Under the pieces are notes generated by a model, which worked only from the letters and a program-made list of their open reading frames with translations, ran no database searches and was not told the origin of the DNA. From positions 1 to 5,774 of the forward strand of contig JAISBQ010000132.1 of assembly GCA_031266115.1 (NCBI GenBank): 5,774 nt of DNA. Direction: 5' to 3'. The DNA comes from Bifidobacteriaceae bacterium (lineage in GTDB: Bacteria > Actinomycetota > Actinomycetes > Actinomycetales > WQXJ01). Within the stretch, counting starts at the first letter, position 1. Every line of letters starts with the position of its first letter. A program made the position numbers and the translations under genes. Of this stretch, positions 1 through 5,065 are shown in pieces.

Positions 1-234
1 TTCGTCAATGGTGATGACCTGGACCCGCTCGTCCACGCCGCCAACCCAGTCATCGACGCCGACCGCGCGGTGCGTCTGACCGGAGTCAGCGAGGCGGCGG
101 CCTACAGGGCCATCGGCGCCTTGGTCGGCGCCGGGGTGCTCAGGCCGATCACCGAGTCTAAGCGGAACCAAGCCTGGGCGGCTGGTGCAGTCCTAGACGA
201 GGCCGAAGCCCTCATCCGTCGCCTTGCCCTGTGA
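1..234 (+). CDS. Fic family protein, C-terminal part (partial at 5' edge)
   Basis: The frame is open from the first base and ends at TGA 232-234, giving the last 77 residues of a protein that begins outside the window. The visible part resembles the winged-helix tail that follows the catalytic domain in many bacterial Fic (AMP-transferase) proteins. It has a helix-turn-helix stretch (RLTGVSEAAAYRAIGALVGA), then GVLRPITESKRNQAWAA, which matches the common wing pattern 'GiL ... R ... w', and a final helix ending LIRRLAL. The HPFxxGNGR catalytic motif would lie upstream and cannot be seen, so activity cannot be judged. Known Fic proteins modify target proteins with AMP and some act as toxins. 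The frame stays open past this stop into the next gene, so one stop codon separates the two. A generic winged-helix regulator tail is the alternative. Confidence 0.68.
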   Translation, partial: FVNGDDLDPLVHAANPVIDADRAVRLTGVSEAAAYRAIGALVGAGVLRPITESKRNQAWAAGAVLDEAEALIRRLAL

Positions 235-324
235 ACGTGCCGGTCAGCGGTCGGCGTCGATGATGATCAACGTCAGACCGACCTTAGCCAAAGACGCGGC
301 CGCCGCGATGATTGGGTCCTCGTC

Positions 325-738
325 TTGGACGCGAACATCCTGGTCCGAGCTGTGTTGGGACGCCGGGTTCGGGTGATCATGGCCGATTGCTCTGGCTGGG
401 CGGCGCTACTGGTCCCGGCGGAGGCGTTTCACGAGGCGCGGGGCCACCTGCCGGAGGTATTGGCGAAGCGGCGCGCCAACCCTGACCCGGCGTTGGAGGC
501 CCTTGACGAGGTGGGGAGTCTCGTGCAGTTCGTGGATCGGGGCCACTACCGGCATCTGCGTGACGAGGCTCTTGAGCGAATTGGTCGCCGCGATTCGGAT
601 GACTGGCCGGTCCTCGCTTTGGTGTTGGCCGCAGATTCGCCGGTCTGGACCGAGGATCAAGACTTCTTTGGCACGGGCGTCGCCACGTGGACCACCGACC
701 GAGTGGAGATATTCCTGCGCAACGCTGCCCGTGAATGA
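325..738 (+). CDS. PIN-domain protein (VapC-like toxin), start doubtful
   Basis: This predicted Mg-dependent single-strand RNase has 137 residues if started at TTG 325. Acidic PIN positions are visible: D2 in MDANILVRAVLGRR, E33 or E37 in the PAEAFHEARGHL helix, D92/D93 in the DSDDWPVLALVLA helix, and D111/D113 in the WTEDQDFFG strand. The ending ATWTTDRVEIFLR is typical of a PIN subfamily related to COG4113. The start is a problem. The residues before D2 read DDWVLVL, which looks like the first PIN beta-strand, yet no ATG, GTG or TTG lies in frame between the Fic stop and TTG 325, and no ribosome binding site precedes TTG. The 5' end may have been replaced. No antitoxin gene is visible next to it, so it may be an orphan, a module whose partner was lost, or a broken gene. 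Confidence 0.72.
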   Translation: MDANILVRAVLGRRVRVIMADCSGWAALLVPAEAFHEARGHLPEVLAKRRANPDPALEALDEVGSLVQFVDRGHYRHLRDEALERIGRRDSDDWPVLALVLAADSPVWTEDQDFFGTGVATWTTDRVEIFLRNAARE

Positions 739-798
739 TTCTCTGCTGTCTTGGGTGGATTCCAGCTGGCTGCATAGCAGACTCCAGACCCATCCGTG

Positions 799-886
799 CG
801 GATCGAGATTGCGGAATAGCAGACTGGAAGCGTCGATTGGGCGGGTTTGCGGGCCGCGAATCCTGCTATTCCGCAATCTCGATCCG
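799..886. repeat. Perfect 24-bp inverted repeat, 40-nt spacer
   Basis: The left arm 799-822 is the exact reverse complement of the right arm 863-886. The arm core reads GATCGAGATTGCGGAATAGC. The spacer 823-862 shares no further symmetry. RNA from either strand could fold into a strong hairpin. No U-run follows, so it is not a classical intrinsic terminator. It resembles a dispersed REP/MITE-type palindrome rather than insertion-sequence ends, because no transposase lies between the arms. Confidence 0.85.
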
Positions 887-910
887 TCGGACCCTTGACG
901 AAACCTGGAA

Positions 911-925
911 ATCCGCAATCTCGAT
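911..925. repeat. Partial third copy of the 799-886 repeat arm
   Basis: TCCGCAATCTCGAT at 912-925 repeats the inner part of the right arm at 863-886 in the same orientation, 25 bp downstream of it. It could compete with the right arm for pairing with the left arm at 799-822, or be a relic of a second repeat unit. Confidence 0.7.
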
Positions 926-1041
926 GCCGGCATGGGCTCCGCACGAGAGGACCGGCGTGGTGGGGACTGGTTCCGGTGCGTGGTGGCGGCGTGGCATGAG
1001 CATCCGGAGCGAGGCTTCGCGTACTGCGGGATGGGGGCGGG

Positions 1042-1127
1042 GCATCGAGGGTGAGGTTTCGCGGATCATCTGGGTCCGGAGTGGGGTTGTCAGGGCCATG
1101 GAACATGCCAAACCTCACTCTCGATGC
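1042..1127. repeat. 18-bp inverted repeat, 17 of 18 matched
   Basis: The left arm 1042-1059 (GCATCGAGGGTGAGGTTT) pairs with 1110-1127 (AAACCTCACTCTCGATGC) with one mismatch across a 50-nt spacer. GAGGTTTCGC at 1053-1062 also has an exact reverse complement at 1159-1168 (GCGAAACCTC), so the left arm can pair with either of two partners. The arm starts with TCGAG and leads into GCGG, as in the palindrome at 4727-4789. Confidence 0.75.
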
Positions 1128-1132
1128 GGGGC

Positions 1133-1175
1133 GCGCGCGAGTGGCGTCCCGTAGGTGCGCGAAACCTCGCGCGCG
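1133..1175. repeat. Short GC-rich hairpin
   Basis: GCGCGCGAG at 1133-1141 pairs exactly with CTCGCGCGC at 1167-1175 around a 25-nt loop. The sequence is alternating GC, so chance is likelier than for the longer repeats. The right arm overlaps the alternative partner of the 1042-1059 arm, so the two foldings exclude each other. Confidence 0.45.
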
Positions 1176-1393
1176 GTGACATTCTCGTGACTGGGATCGC
1201 GGATCTGGCCAGTCGTCCACGCCTGTACCATGCCGAAGTCGGTCCTACCGAGACAGGCCTTGGGTGCGTGCCCACGGCGCGGGCCGAGCACCTTCGCTCC
1301 CTGGCCATCGCGCGCGTCGACCGGATCGTCGACAGGCTCGAATCCGTGGTGATGGACTGTGTCGATGTGGCCATCCGCGTGCACCTATCCCTG
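1172..1393 (+). pseudogene. MazF/PemK-family toxin remnant (C-terminal part)
   Basis: Within an open frame that could start at ATG 1124 and ends at TGA 1484-1486, the section 1172-1393 reads like the end of a MazF (PemK-like) endoribonuclease. RLYHAEVGPTETGL matches the family's strand plus 'GL' segment. VPTARAEHLRSLAIARVDRI then VDRLESVVMDCVDVAIRVHLSL matches the family's 'v.Ti.k.rL.rrlG.L....m..vd.al...L.L' tail in order and spacing. The N-terminal body is missing: only ARGDILVTGI precedes, where RGDI may echo the family's usual start or be chance. The usual stop after the L.L end is also absent, so the frame runs about 30 residues further. Upstream sequence is repeat. No MazE-like antitoxin is visible. 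I read it as a dead fragment. The family assignment rests on pattern memory, not a search. Confidence 0.58.
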
Positions 1394-1570
1394 GACCGAC
1401 AGCGGTCGGCCGGCGATGCTGACGCGGCGCGACGCGGTCACAACGCGTTCGCGCGGTGGTTGGCTTCGGCGGTTGGACTGGCATGACCCCCGTGCCTCAA
1501 ACGGGATCCACCGATCCACGGTGCGGGGCGGGTTTGACGGCTGCGGCACCGAGCCGGGCTGATGCCTCGC

Positions 1571-1618
1571 CTAGCGGCGGCTCGAACACCGGGCACGGCC
1601 CTGATCCCATCGCAGCAT
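1571..1618 (-). pseudogene. 5' stub of a gene coupled to the MNT remnant (possible HEPN partner)
   Basis: On the minus strand the stop of the nucleotidyltransferase remnant overlaps an ATG in TGATG (1620-1616), a classic translational-coupling junction; a GTG at 1621-1619 is in the same frame. The new frame reads MLRWDQGRARCSSRR and stops at TAG 1573-1571. The start MLRWDQGRA resembles the beginning of the short HEPN-type proteins that follow MNT-domain genes in actinobacteria, after which the reading collapses. It is too short to prove. The main evidence is the coupling geometry. Confidence 0.35.
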
Positions 1619-1818
1619 CACATCGCGCCGTCCTTGCCGAGGTTGATTGCCGCAAGTGGGCGGGTACGGACAGTCTGTACGAACAGATCGCTTCGCTTGT
1701 GCCACGTGGGTCCCGACACCACGCGGATGTTGGTGGGCCGACCGAGCGCCCGCGTGGCTTGGTCGGCGGCATCGACCACGACCTCGGTCAAGTCCGATGT
1801 CGCGCTTGTGCGGAAGAA
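1618..1818 (-). pseudogene. Nucleotidyltransferase (MNT-type) protein remnant, C-terminal end
   Basis: This minus-strand frame runs from just after a stop at 1821-1819 to TGA 1620-1618, about 66 codons. It has no ATG or GTG near its 5' end, though TTG 1791-1789 is possible. It reads LTEVVVDAADQATRALGRP, then TNIRVVSGPTWHKRSDLF, then VQTVRTRPLAAINLGKDGAM. This order (helix, 'LGRpvN' strand, 'W......F..tV..rP...l') is the usual end of minimal nucleotidyltransferase proteins, including the DNA-binding-fused type in actinobacteria. The catalytic GSxxxG...D.D part would lie at higher coordinates but has been replaced by the ArsR promoter region at 1806-1841. It therefore cannot be active. MNT/HEPN pairs are known TA modules (MNT as antitoxin, HEPN as RNase). 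The 5' truncation point probably marks where the ArsR-MFS operon was joined in. Confidence 0.58.
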
Positions 1819-1838
1819 CTATGCACAACTATTGTGCA
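1806..1838 (+). promoter_or_regulatory. Promoter and palindromic operator of the arsR-MFS operon
   Basis: A perfect palindrome, TGCACAA-CTA-TTGTGCA, lies at 1822-1838, three bases before the chosen ATG at 1842. A further half-site TTGTGC sits at 1806-1811 and can also serve as a -35-like element, 18 bp ahead of a -10-like TATTGT at 1830-1835. Transcription would begin at or near 1842, giving a leaderless message. A dimeric winged-helix repressor bound to the palindrome would block the -10. The palindrome is seen directly; the promoter boxes and the regulator binding to it are inference. Confidence 0.65.
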
Positions 1839-1841
1839 CGT

Positions 1842-2525
1842 ATGTCACCTGACTCGTCACCTGTACACCCAGAGCCTCCCGCCCCGCCAGCCGCGTCCAG
1901 CGTCCCTGGAGATCCCTCTCACGTGTGGCTCACCGCCGATTCGGTCAAGGTCCTGGCCCATCCGCTTCGCTCGCGGTTGCTCGGCGAACTTCGCCGTCAC
2001 GGTCCTGCGACCGCCACCACCCTGGCGGACCGCCTCCACACCAACTCCGGTACCGCCTCGTACCACCTCCGCCGTCTGGAGGCGGTCGGTCTGGTGGCCG
2101 ACACAGGCGAGGGACGAGGAAAGGAGCGCCTGTGGGCCGCCGCGACCGACTCCCACGGCTGGCACGGCTCCGAGTTTGACGCCGATGACGACGCCTCCGC
2201 CGCCCTCGGATGGCTGGTTCGTGACTATCACCGCCGCTTCGACCAGGATTACACCGCCTGGCTCGACCACGCCGAATCGTGGCCCGAGGCATGGCGCGAC
2301 CAGACCGGCATGTCCGACGCCTGGATCGAGGTGACGCCCGAGGATCTCGCCCGGTTCAACGCCGATGTCGACGCACTGATCACCCGCTACCACCACGCCG
2401 CCGGCGGCCCAGATGCCCGGCGCGTCCACGTGTTTCGGTTCGTCTTTCCGCTGGATGTGGACCAGGTGCCCGATGCCGGCTCCCGTCGCCCGCCGCTTCG
2501 ACCCAGCGGGCCCGCCGCACGATGA
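1842..2525 (+). CDS. ArsR-like winged-helix transcriptional regulator
   Basis: This 227-residue protein has a winged helix at about residues 28-100: VWLTADSVKVLAHPLRSRLL, the scaffold helix LADRLHTNSGTASYHLRRLE (61-80) including the recognition helix, and a wing GRGKERLWAA. This is the HTH_20 type of ArsR-like regulator, not a metal sensor: the protein has no cysteine and lacks the ELCVCDL motif. The C-terminal half (about 110-206) is a mostly helical, acidic, aromatic-rich domain of unknown ligand, ending VFRFVFPLD, followed by a proline/arginine-rich tail. ATG 1842 is preferred over ATG 1821 because the latter lies inside the operator palindrome and promoter. The first 27 residues are a Pro/Ser-rich, probably disordered leader, so a start as late as GTG near 1923 is possible. 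It overlaps the transporter gene by ATGA, so it most likely represses that gene and itself. Confidence 0.86.
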   Translation: MSPDSSPVHPEPPAPPAASSVPGDPSHVWLTADSVKVLAHPLRSRLLGELRRHGPATATTLADRLHTNSGTASYHLRRLEAVGLVADTGEGRGKERLWAAATDSHGWHGSEFDADDDASAALGWLVRDYHRRFDQDYTAWLDHAESWPEAWRDQTGMSDAWIEVTPEDLARFNADVDALITRYHHAAGGPDARRVHVFRFVFPLDVDQVPDAGSRRPPLRPSGPAAR

Positions 2526-3829
2526 CGCCTGCTCGCGCCTTCTACCTCCTCACCTTCCTGCGGTGGTTCCCCGTCGGACTTGCCCTCAACTTGACGATCC
2601 TGCTTCCGCTGGAACGCGGCCTCACCGTCACCCAGACGCTGACCCTGGCCTCGGTCTGCGGCCTGGCGGTCTTCGCGCTGGAACTGCCGACCGGGGGACT
2701 CGCCGACGCCCTCGGGCGGCGTCCCCTGGTGGTGGTTGCTGCGGTGTTCCAGGTTGTGGCGGCACTGCTGTTCGTCTCCGCGCACTCATTCGCGCAGTTT
2801 GCCGTGTCGAGCCTGGCCACGGGCGTGTTTCGGGCGTTGGACTCCGGGCCGCTGGAGGCCTGGTTCGTGGATGCGTACCAGGCTCAGCGGCCGCGGGCAA
2901 CCGTCGCCGTTCCGCTGGCCAGGGCGTCGACGATCCTTGGTGCAGGCATCGCCACGGGTGCGCTCGCGGCGGGCGGCCTGGTCGCATGGCACCCAGTGCG
3001 GACACAATCCGCCTTGGTGCTCCCTTACCTCGTGTACACCGCGTTGGCGACCATCTACCTCGTCGCGGCAACGGTGCTGGTGAAAGAGCCCCGGAGGGCG
3101 GGGGTCACGCCGGCCGCCACCTCCGTTCCTGACATGTCCGATGCCGGCCCCCCAGACCCATCTGCCCGCGGGGTGACCGCCGGCCGCGGCGCGGGAGGGA
3201 TCGCGACCGCACTGCGGGGAATCCCCACGACCCTCGTCGAGACACTCCGCCTTGTACGCCGGAGCCACGTTCTGGCCTCACTGTTCGCGGTCGAGGTGTT
3301 CTGGGCGGTCGCGATGGTGGTGTTCGAGGCCTTCCAGCCTCTTCGTCTGGCGGAATTCCTCGGCGGGAAGGCGGAGGCCGCAGCCGTGATGGGACCGGTG
3401 GCGTGCGCCGGGTGGGGTGCCTTCGCGCTGGGCGCAGCGTTGGCCGGATTCATGTCGAGACGGCTCGGCGCCACCCTGACCGGAATGCTGTCCCGGTTGC
3501 TCAACGGGCTCGGCGTCGTGGCGATGGGCCTGGCCGGAGGTCCGGTCACCTTGATCGCGGCGTACCTGTTTACCTACGCGATGCACGGCGCAGGTGGCCC
3601 GGTCTACAACGCGTTGCTGCACCGTCAGGCGAGCCCCGCCAACCGGACAGTGATCCTGTCGCTGGCGTCGATGGCGTCCTTCGCGTCCTACGCGATCGCC
3701 TCCCCGCTGCTTGGCCGCCTCGCGGAAGTGGTGAGCTCGCCGGCCGCGATGGTCGTGGGGGGCGCGTTCAGTTGCCTTGGCCTGGCGTGCTTCCTCCCGG
3801 CGTGGCGACAGGAACGAGCCGACCGCTGA
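2522..3829 (+). CDS. Major facilitator superfamily (MFS) efflux transporter
   Basis: This 435-residue membrane protein fits about twelve helices. The first few lie near residues 8-30, 41-58, 67-88 and 93-110; helices 5 and 6 near 135-155 and 165-187; the last near 408-427. MFS motif A is clear between helices 2 and 3 (GGLADALGRRPLVVV, residues 58-72), and a weaker equivalent follows helix 8 (AGFMSRRLGATLTG). A long hydrophilic loop (about 188-245), proline/glycine-rich, separates the two six-helix halves. ATG 2522 overlaps the ArsR stop in ATGA; the 81 in-frame residues upstream are Arg/Pro-rich shadow of the regulator and are excluded. Motif A and the tight coupling to an ArsR-like regulator suggest a drug or metabolite/H+ antiporter induced by its substrate, which the sequence does not reveal. 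The gene looks intact. Confidence 0.9.
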   Translation: MTPARAFYLLTFLRWFPVGLALNLTILLPLERGLTVTQTLTLASVCGLAVFALELPTGGLADALGRRPLVVVAAVFQVVAALLFVSAHSFAQFAVSSLATGVFRALDSGPLEAWFVDAYQAQRPRATVAVPLARASTILGAGIATGALAAGGLVAWHPVRTQSALVLPYLVYTALATIYLVAATVLVKEPRRAGVTPAATSVPDMSDAGPPDPSARGVTAGRGAGGIATALRGIPTTLVETLRLVRRSHVLASLFAVEVFWAVAMVVFEAFQPLRLAEFLGGKAEAAAVMGPVACAGWGAFALGAALAGFMSRRLGATLTGMLSRLLNGLGVVAMGLAGGPVTLIAAYLFTYAMHGAGGPVYNALLHRQASPANRTVILSLASMASFASYAIASPLLGRLAEVVSSPAAMVVGGAFSCLGLACFLPAWRQERADR

Positions 3830-3875
3830 ATCGTCAGGCGGCGGCATCGTCGGTCGCGGCTTAGGTAAACCTGAA

Positions 3876-3901
3876 CGCCGTGCGCGCTGCCATCCACGGC
3901 G
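3876..3901. repeat. Small inverted repeat downstream of the MFS gene
   Basis: CGCCGTG at 3876-3882 pairs with CACGGCG at 3895-3901 around a 12-nt loop, 46 bp after the transporter stop. No T-run follows, so it is at best a weak or factor-dependent terminator. The rest of 3830-3941 shows no gene. Confidence 0.35.
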
Positions 3902-3941
3902 TCTCGGCGACCCCTCTGCAGCGTCCACACGCGCCGGAGGT

Positions 3942-3966
3942 TGTACGGTGCTGTACATTTCTCCGT
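3942..3966 (+). promoter_or_regulatory. Promoter/operator of the phd-vapC module
   Basis: The palindrome TGTAC-GGTGCT-GTACA occupies 3942-3957. Its right arm runs into a -10-like TACATT at 3954-3959, seven bases before GTG 3967, so the message is probably leaderless. No good -35 box is visible. Phd-type antitoxins repress their own promoters by binding such palindromes, so this is the likely autoregulatory operator. Binding is inferred. Confidence 0.55.
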
Positions 3967-4251
3967 GTGTCCGTACTCACTGTCACCGACGCGCGCGCCG
4001 CGTTGCCAGCGCTGCTCGACCGGGTGGAGCAAGGCGAACAGATCACGATCACACGGCACGGGCGCGCAGTCGCCATGCTGGTGAACCCGGATTCCGTCCG
4101 GCCCGGCCCGAGCCCCGAAGTCCGGGCGCGGATTGATGCCGTTGCTCAGTACCTTGACCGGGCGAAGGGGAGCCCGGTGAGCGGGGATGTGACAGCCGCC
4201 CGCGCCGACGCCCTGGTTGGCGAGCTTCGCGCGGAACGCGACTCCTGGTGA
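3967..4251 (+). CDS. Phd/YefM-family antitoxin
   Basis: This 94-residue protein has the compact Phd fold order: a start strand and helix VLTVTDARAALPALLDRVEQ, the hallmark segment GEQITITRHGRAVAMLV (residues 23-39), then a charged, likely flexible tail whose end (SGDVTAARADALVGELRAER) would wrap the toxin. The N-terminal fold dimerises and binds DNA, and the tail blocks the PIN active site. GTG 3967 fits the family's usual N-terminus and sits seven bases after a -10-like hexamer. The frame stays open upstream from ATG 3880, but that part is unlike the family and spans the operator. It overlaps the next gene by GTGA, so the two are translationally coupled. Confidence 0.88.
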   Translation: MSVLTVTDARAALPALLDRVEQGEQITITRHGRAVAMLVNPDSVRPGPSPEVRARIDAVAQYLDRAKGSPVSGDVTAARADALVGELRAERDSW

Positions 4252-4703
4252 CCTGGGCGTTCGACACCGACGTCCTGATCTATGCGGCCGCGCCTTCGCA
4301 TCCGCTGGGGTCCCGCGTCCTGCAGCTGTTTGAGCGTGGCCAGGATGCCGTGGTGGGCGTCGGGTCGCTGGTGCTTCTGACTGAGATGTTGACCAAGCCG
4401 CTTCGCGCCGACCCGAAGTCTGCGGAGGCGCTTGTCCTGGCCGGGCTGCTCGCTCAACTCGACTTACGCCCGTTGGACCGGCCTACCGCGCTCATCGCGG
4501 TGGATCTCGGCGTGAAATACGGTTTGGCCGCGCCGGACGCGATCCACCTGGCAACCGCCGTCTATGCAGGGGCAACCTGGTTCTTGACCAACAACCGCCG
4601 GGACTTCACCAAGGGCATCGAGGAGATCGACGTGGTCTATCCAACGGACCTTCCTACTGCGCCCCTCACACCCCCACACGGAGCCAGGGATTCCGTGCGG
4701 TGA
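4248..4703 (+). CDS. vapC: PIN-domain toxin (VapC) paired with Phd
   Basis: This 151-residue PIN protein starts at GTG 4248, overlapping the antitoxin stop. PIN acidic positions are D6 (with D8) in MTWAFDTDVLIY, E46 in LLTEMLTKP, D97 in AAPDAIHLATA, and D119 in WFLTNNRRDF. The last motif reads TNN where many VapC proteins have TND, so the fourth acid is either D119 or lost; the other three are intact. The protein should be a Mg-dependent RNase cutting structured or initiator RNA when the antitoxin is degraded. After VVYPTDLP, where PIN folds usually end, about 15 extra residues rich in proline and arginine follow. CACGGA (4677-4682) and TCCGTG (4692-4697) near the 3' end form a short hairpin inside the coding tail. 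Substrate is not predictable. Confidence 0.9.
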   Translation: MTWAFDTDVLIYAAAPSHPLGSRVLQLFERGQDAVVGVGSLVLLTEMLTKPLRADPKSAEALVLAGLLAQLDLRPLDRPTALIAVDLGVKYGLAAPDAIHLATAVYAGATWFLTNNRRDFTKGIEEIDVVYPTDLPTAPLTPPHGARDSVR

Positions 4704-4726
4704 CGGTGCCCGCCGCGCTCCCAGAT

Positions 4727-4789
4727 CGTCGAGTTTCAGGTTTGCGGGCTCCCGGGGTCGGTTTCGGCCCGCGAACATGAAACTCGACG
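4727..4789. repeat. 22-bp imperfect palindrome (20 of 22) between the two VapBC modules
   Basis: The left arm 4727-4748 begins CGTCGAGTTTCAGG and ends GCGGG. The right arm 4768-4789 is its reverse complement except for two positions. The loop is 19 nt. It lies in the 134-bp gap between the toxin stop at 4703 and the next start at 4838, the usual place for a REP-like element. It could act as a bidirectional stem-loop terminator or RNA-stabilising end, but no T-run follows. Its TCGAG outer end and GCGG core recall the palindromes at 799-886 and 1042-1127. Confidence 0.85.
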
Positions 4790-4822
4790 GAGCGAGGGGA
4801 CCCGGAGCCGTCGTGGCGCCGT

Positions 4823-4840
4823 TGGTATGCTCACGGTATG
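4823..4840 (+). promoter_or_regulatory. Promoter/operator of the ribbon-helix-helix/vapC module
   Basis: An extended -10 motif, TGG-TATGCT, lies at 4823-4831, six bases before ATG 4838, so the message is probably leaderless. GGTATG occurs twice, at 4824-4829 and 4835-4840, spaced 11 bp, about one DNA turn, as expected for tandem ribbon-helix-helix dimers. The second copy contains the start codon. No clear -35 box is seen. Confidence 0.5.
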
Positions 4841-5065
4841 ACCACGAAGATCGCTATCAGTCTTCCTGACGAACAAATCGACGTGATTCGTCGCGCCGTG
4901 GACCAAGGACGCGCCAAGTCGGTATCCGGCTTCATTGGTGCGGCGGTCGCCCGCGTGGAGCGGGAGGCCAGTCTTGCCCAGTTGCTGGACGATCTTGACC
5001 GTGACTTGGGTCCGGTGGGCCCGGACGACCTGGCCTGGGCAGACAAGGCGCTGGGCCTGACGTGA
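4838..5065 (+). CDS. Ribbon-helix-helix antitoxin (VapB-like)
   Basis: This 75-residue protein begins with a classic ribbon-helix-helix: strand TKIAISLP (residues 3-10), helix DEQIDVIRRAVDQG, a turn, then helix SVSGFIGAAVARVERE. The C-terminal part (LAQLLDDLDRDLGPVGP, then DDLAWADKALG) is acidic with a conserved-looking tryptophan and would be the toxin-binding arm. Two chains dimerise through the strand and contact operator bases. It overlaps the toxin gene by GTGA. The pairing of this RHH type, with its D-x-A-WADKALG end, and a short PIN toxin is common in actinobacteria. ATG 4838 fits the fold exactly, with only two residues before the strand. Confidence 0.88.
   Translation: MTTKIAISLPDEQIDVIRRAVDQGRAKSVSGFIGAAVARVEREASLAQLLDDLDRDLGPVGPDDLAWADKALGLT

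Larger units (their letters stand above)
739..1123. other. Gene-free region rich in inverted repeats
   Basis: I see no credible protein here. The open frames on both strands simply translate the repeats (for example RDCGIAD on one strand and CYSAISI on the other) and match no family I recognise. The stretch lies between the PIN gene and the MazF remnant. It holds a perfect 24-bp inverted repeat, a partial third copy of its arm, a second 18-bp inverted repeat, and a 10-bp direct repeat ATAGCAGACT at 774-783 and 816-825. No tRNA or rRNA signature was seen. Confidence 0.6.

Noticed and set aside
735..1154. 139-codon plus-strand frame across the repeat region
   Set aside because: It mostly translates inverted repeats into similar peptides, is rich in R, G, W and C, has no ribosome binding site and matches no family I know.
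739..1180. CRISPR array
   Set aside because: The repeats are paired inverted arms with unequal spacing and no regular direct-repeat/spacer pattern, and no cas gene is present.
1821..1841. Upstream ATG start for the ArsR-like gene
   Set aside because: That ATG lies within one base of the operator palindrome and ahead of the -10-like hexamer, so it is unlikely to be in the message.
1456..2334. 292-codon plus frame spanning the remnants and arsR
   Set aside because: Its second half is an out-of-frame shadow of the regulator and its first half overlaps the minus-strand MNT remnant; it is proline/threonine-rich with no domain.
2279..2521. N-terminal extension of the MFS frame
   Set aside because: The 81 residues are Arg/Pro-rich and lie inside the regulator gene; the ATGA overlap at 2522 gives the proper first membrane helix.
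3861..3875. TTAGGTAAACCTGAA, similar to an iron-box (DtxR/IdeR) half-site pair
   Set aside because: The arms are separated by two bases, far closer than the 19-bp iron box, and the site lies after the transporter rather than at a promoter.
3880..3966. Upstream ATG start for the Phd gene
   Set aside because: The extra 29 residues do not fit the family and would be translated from the operator and promoter region.
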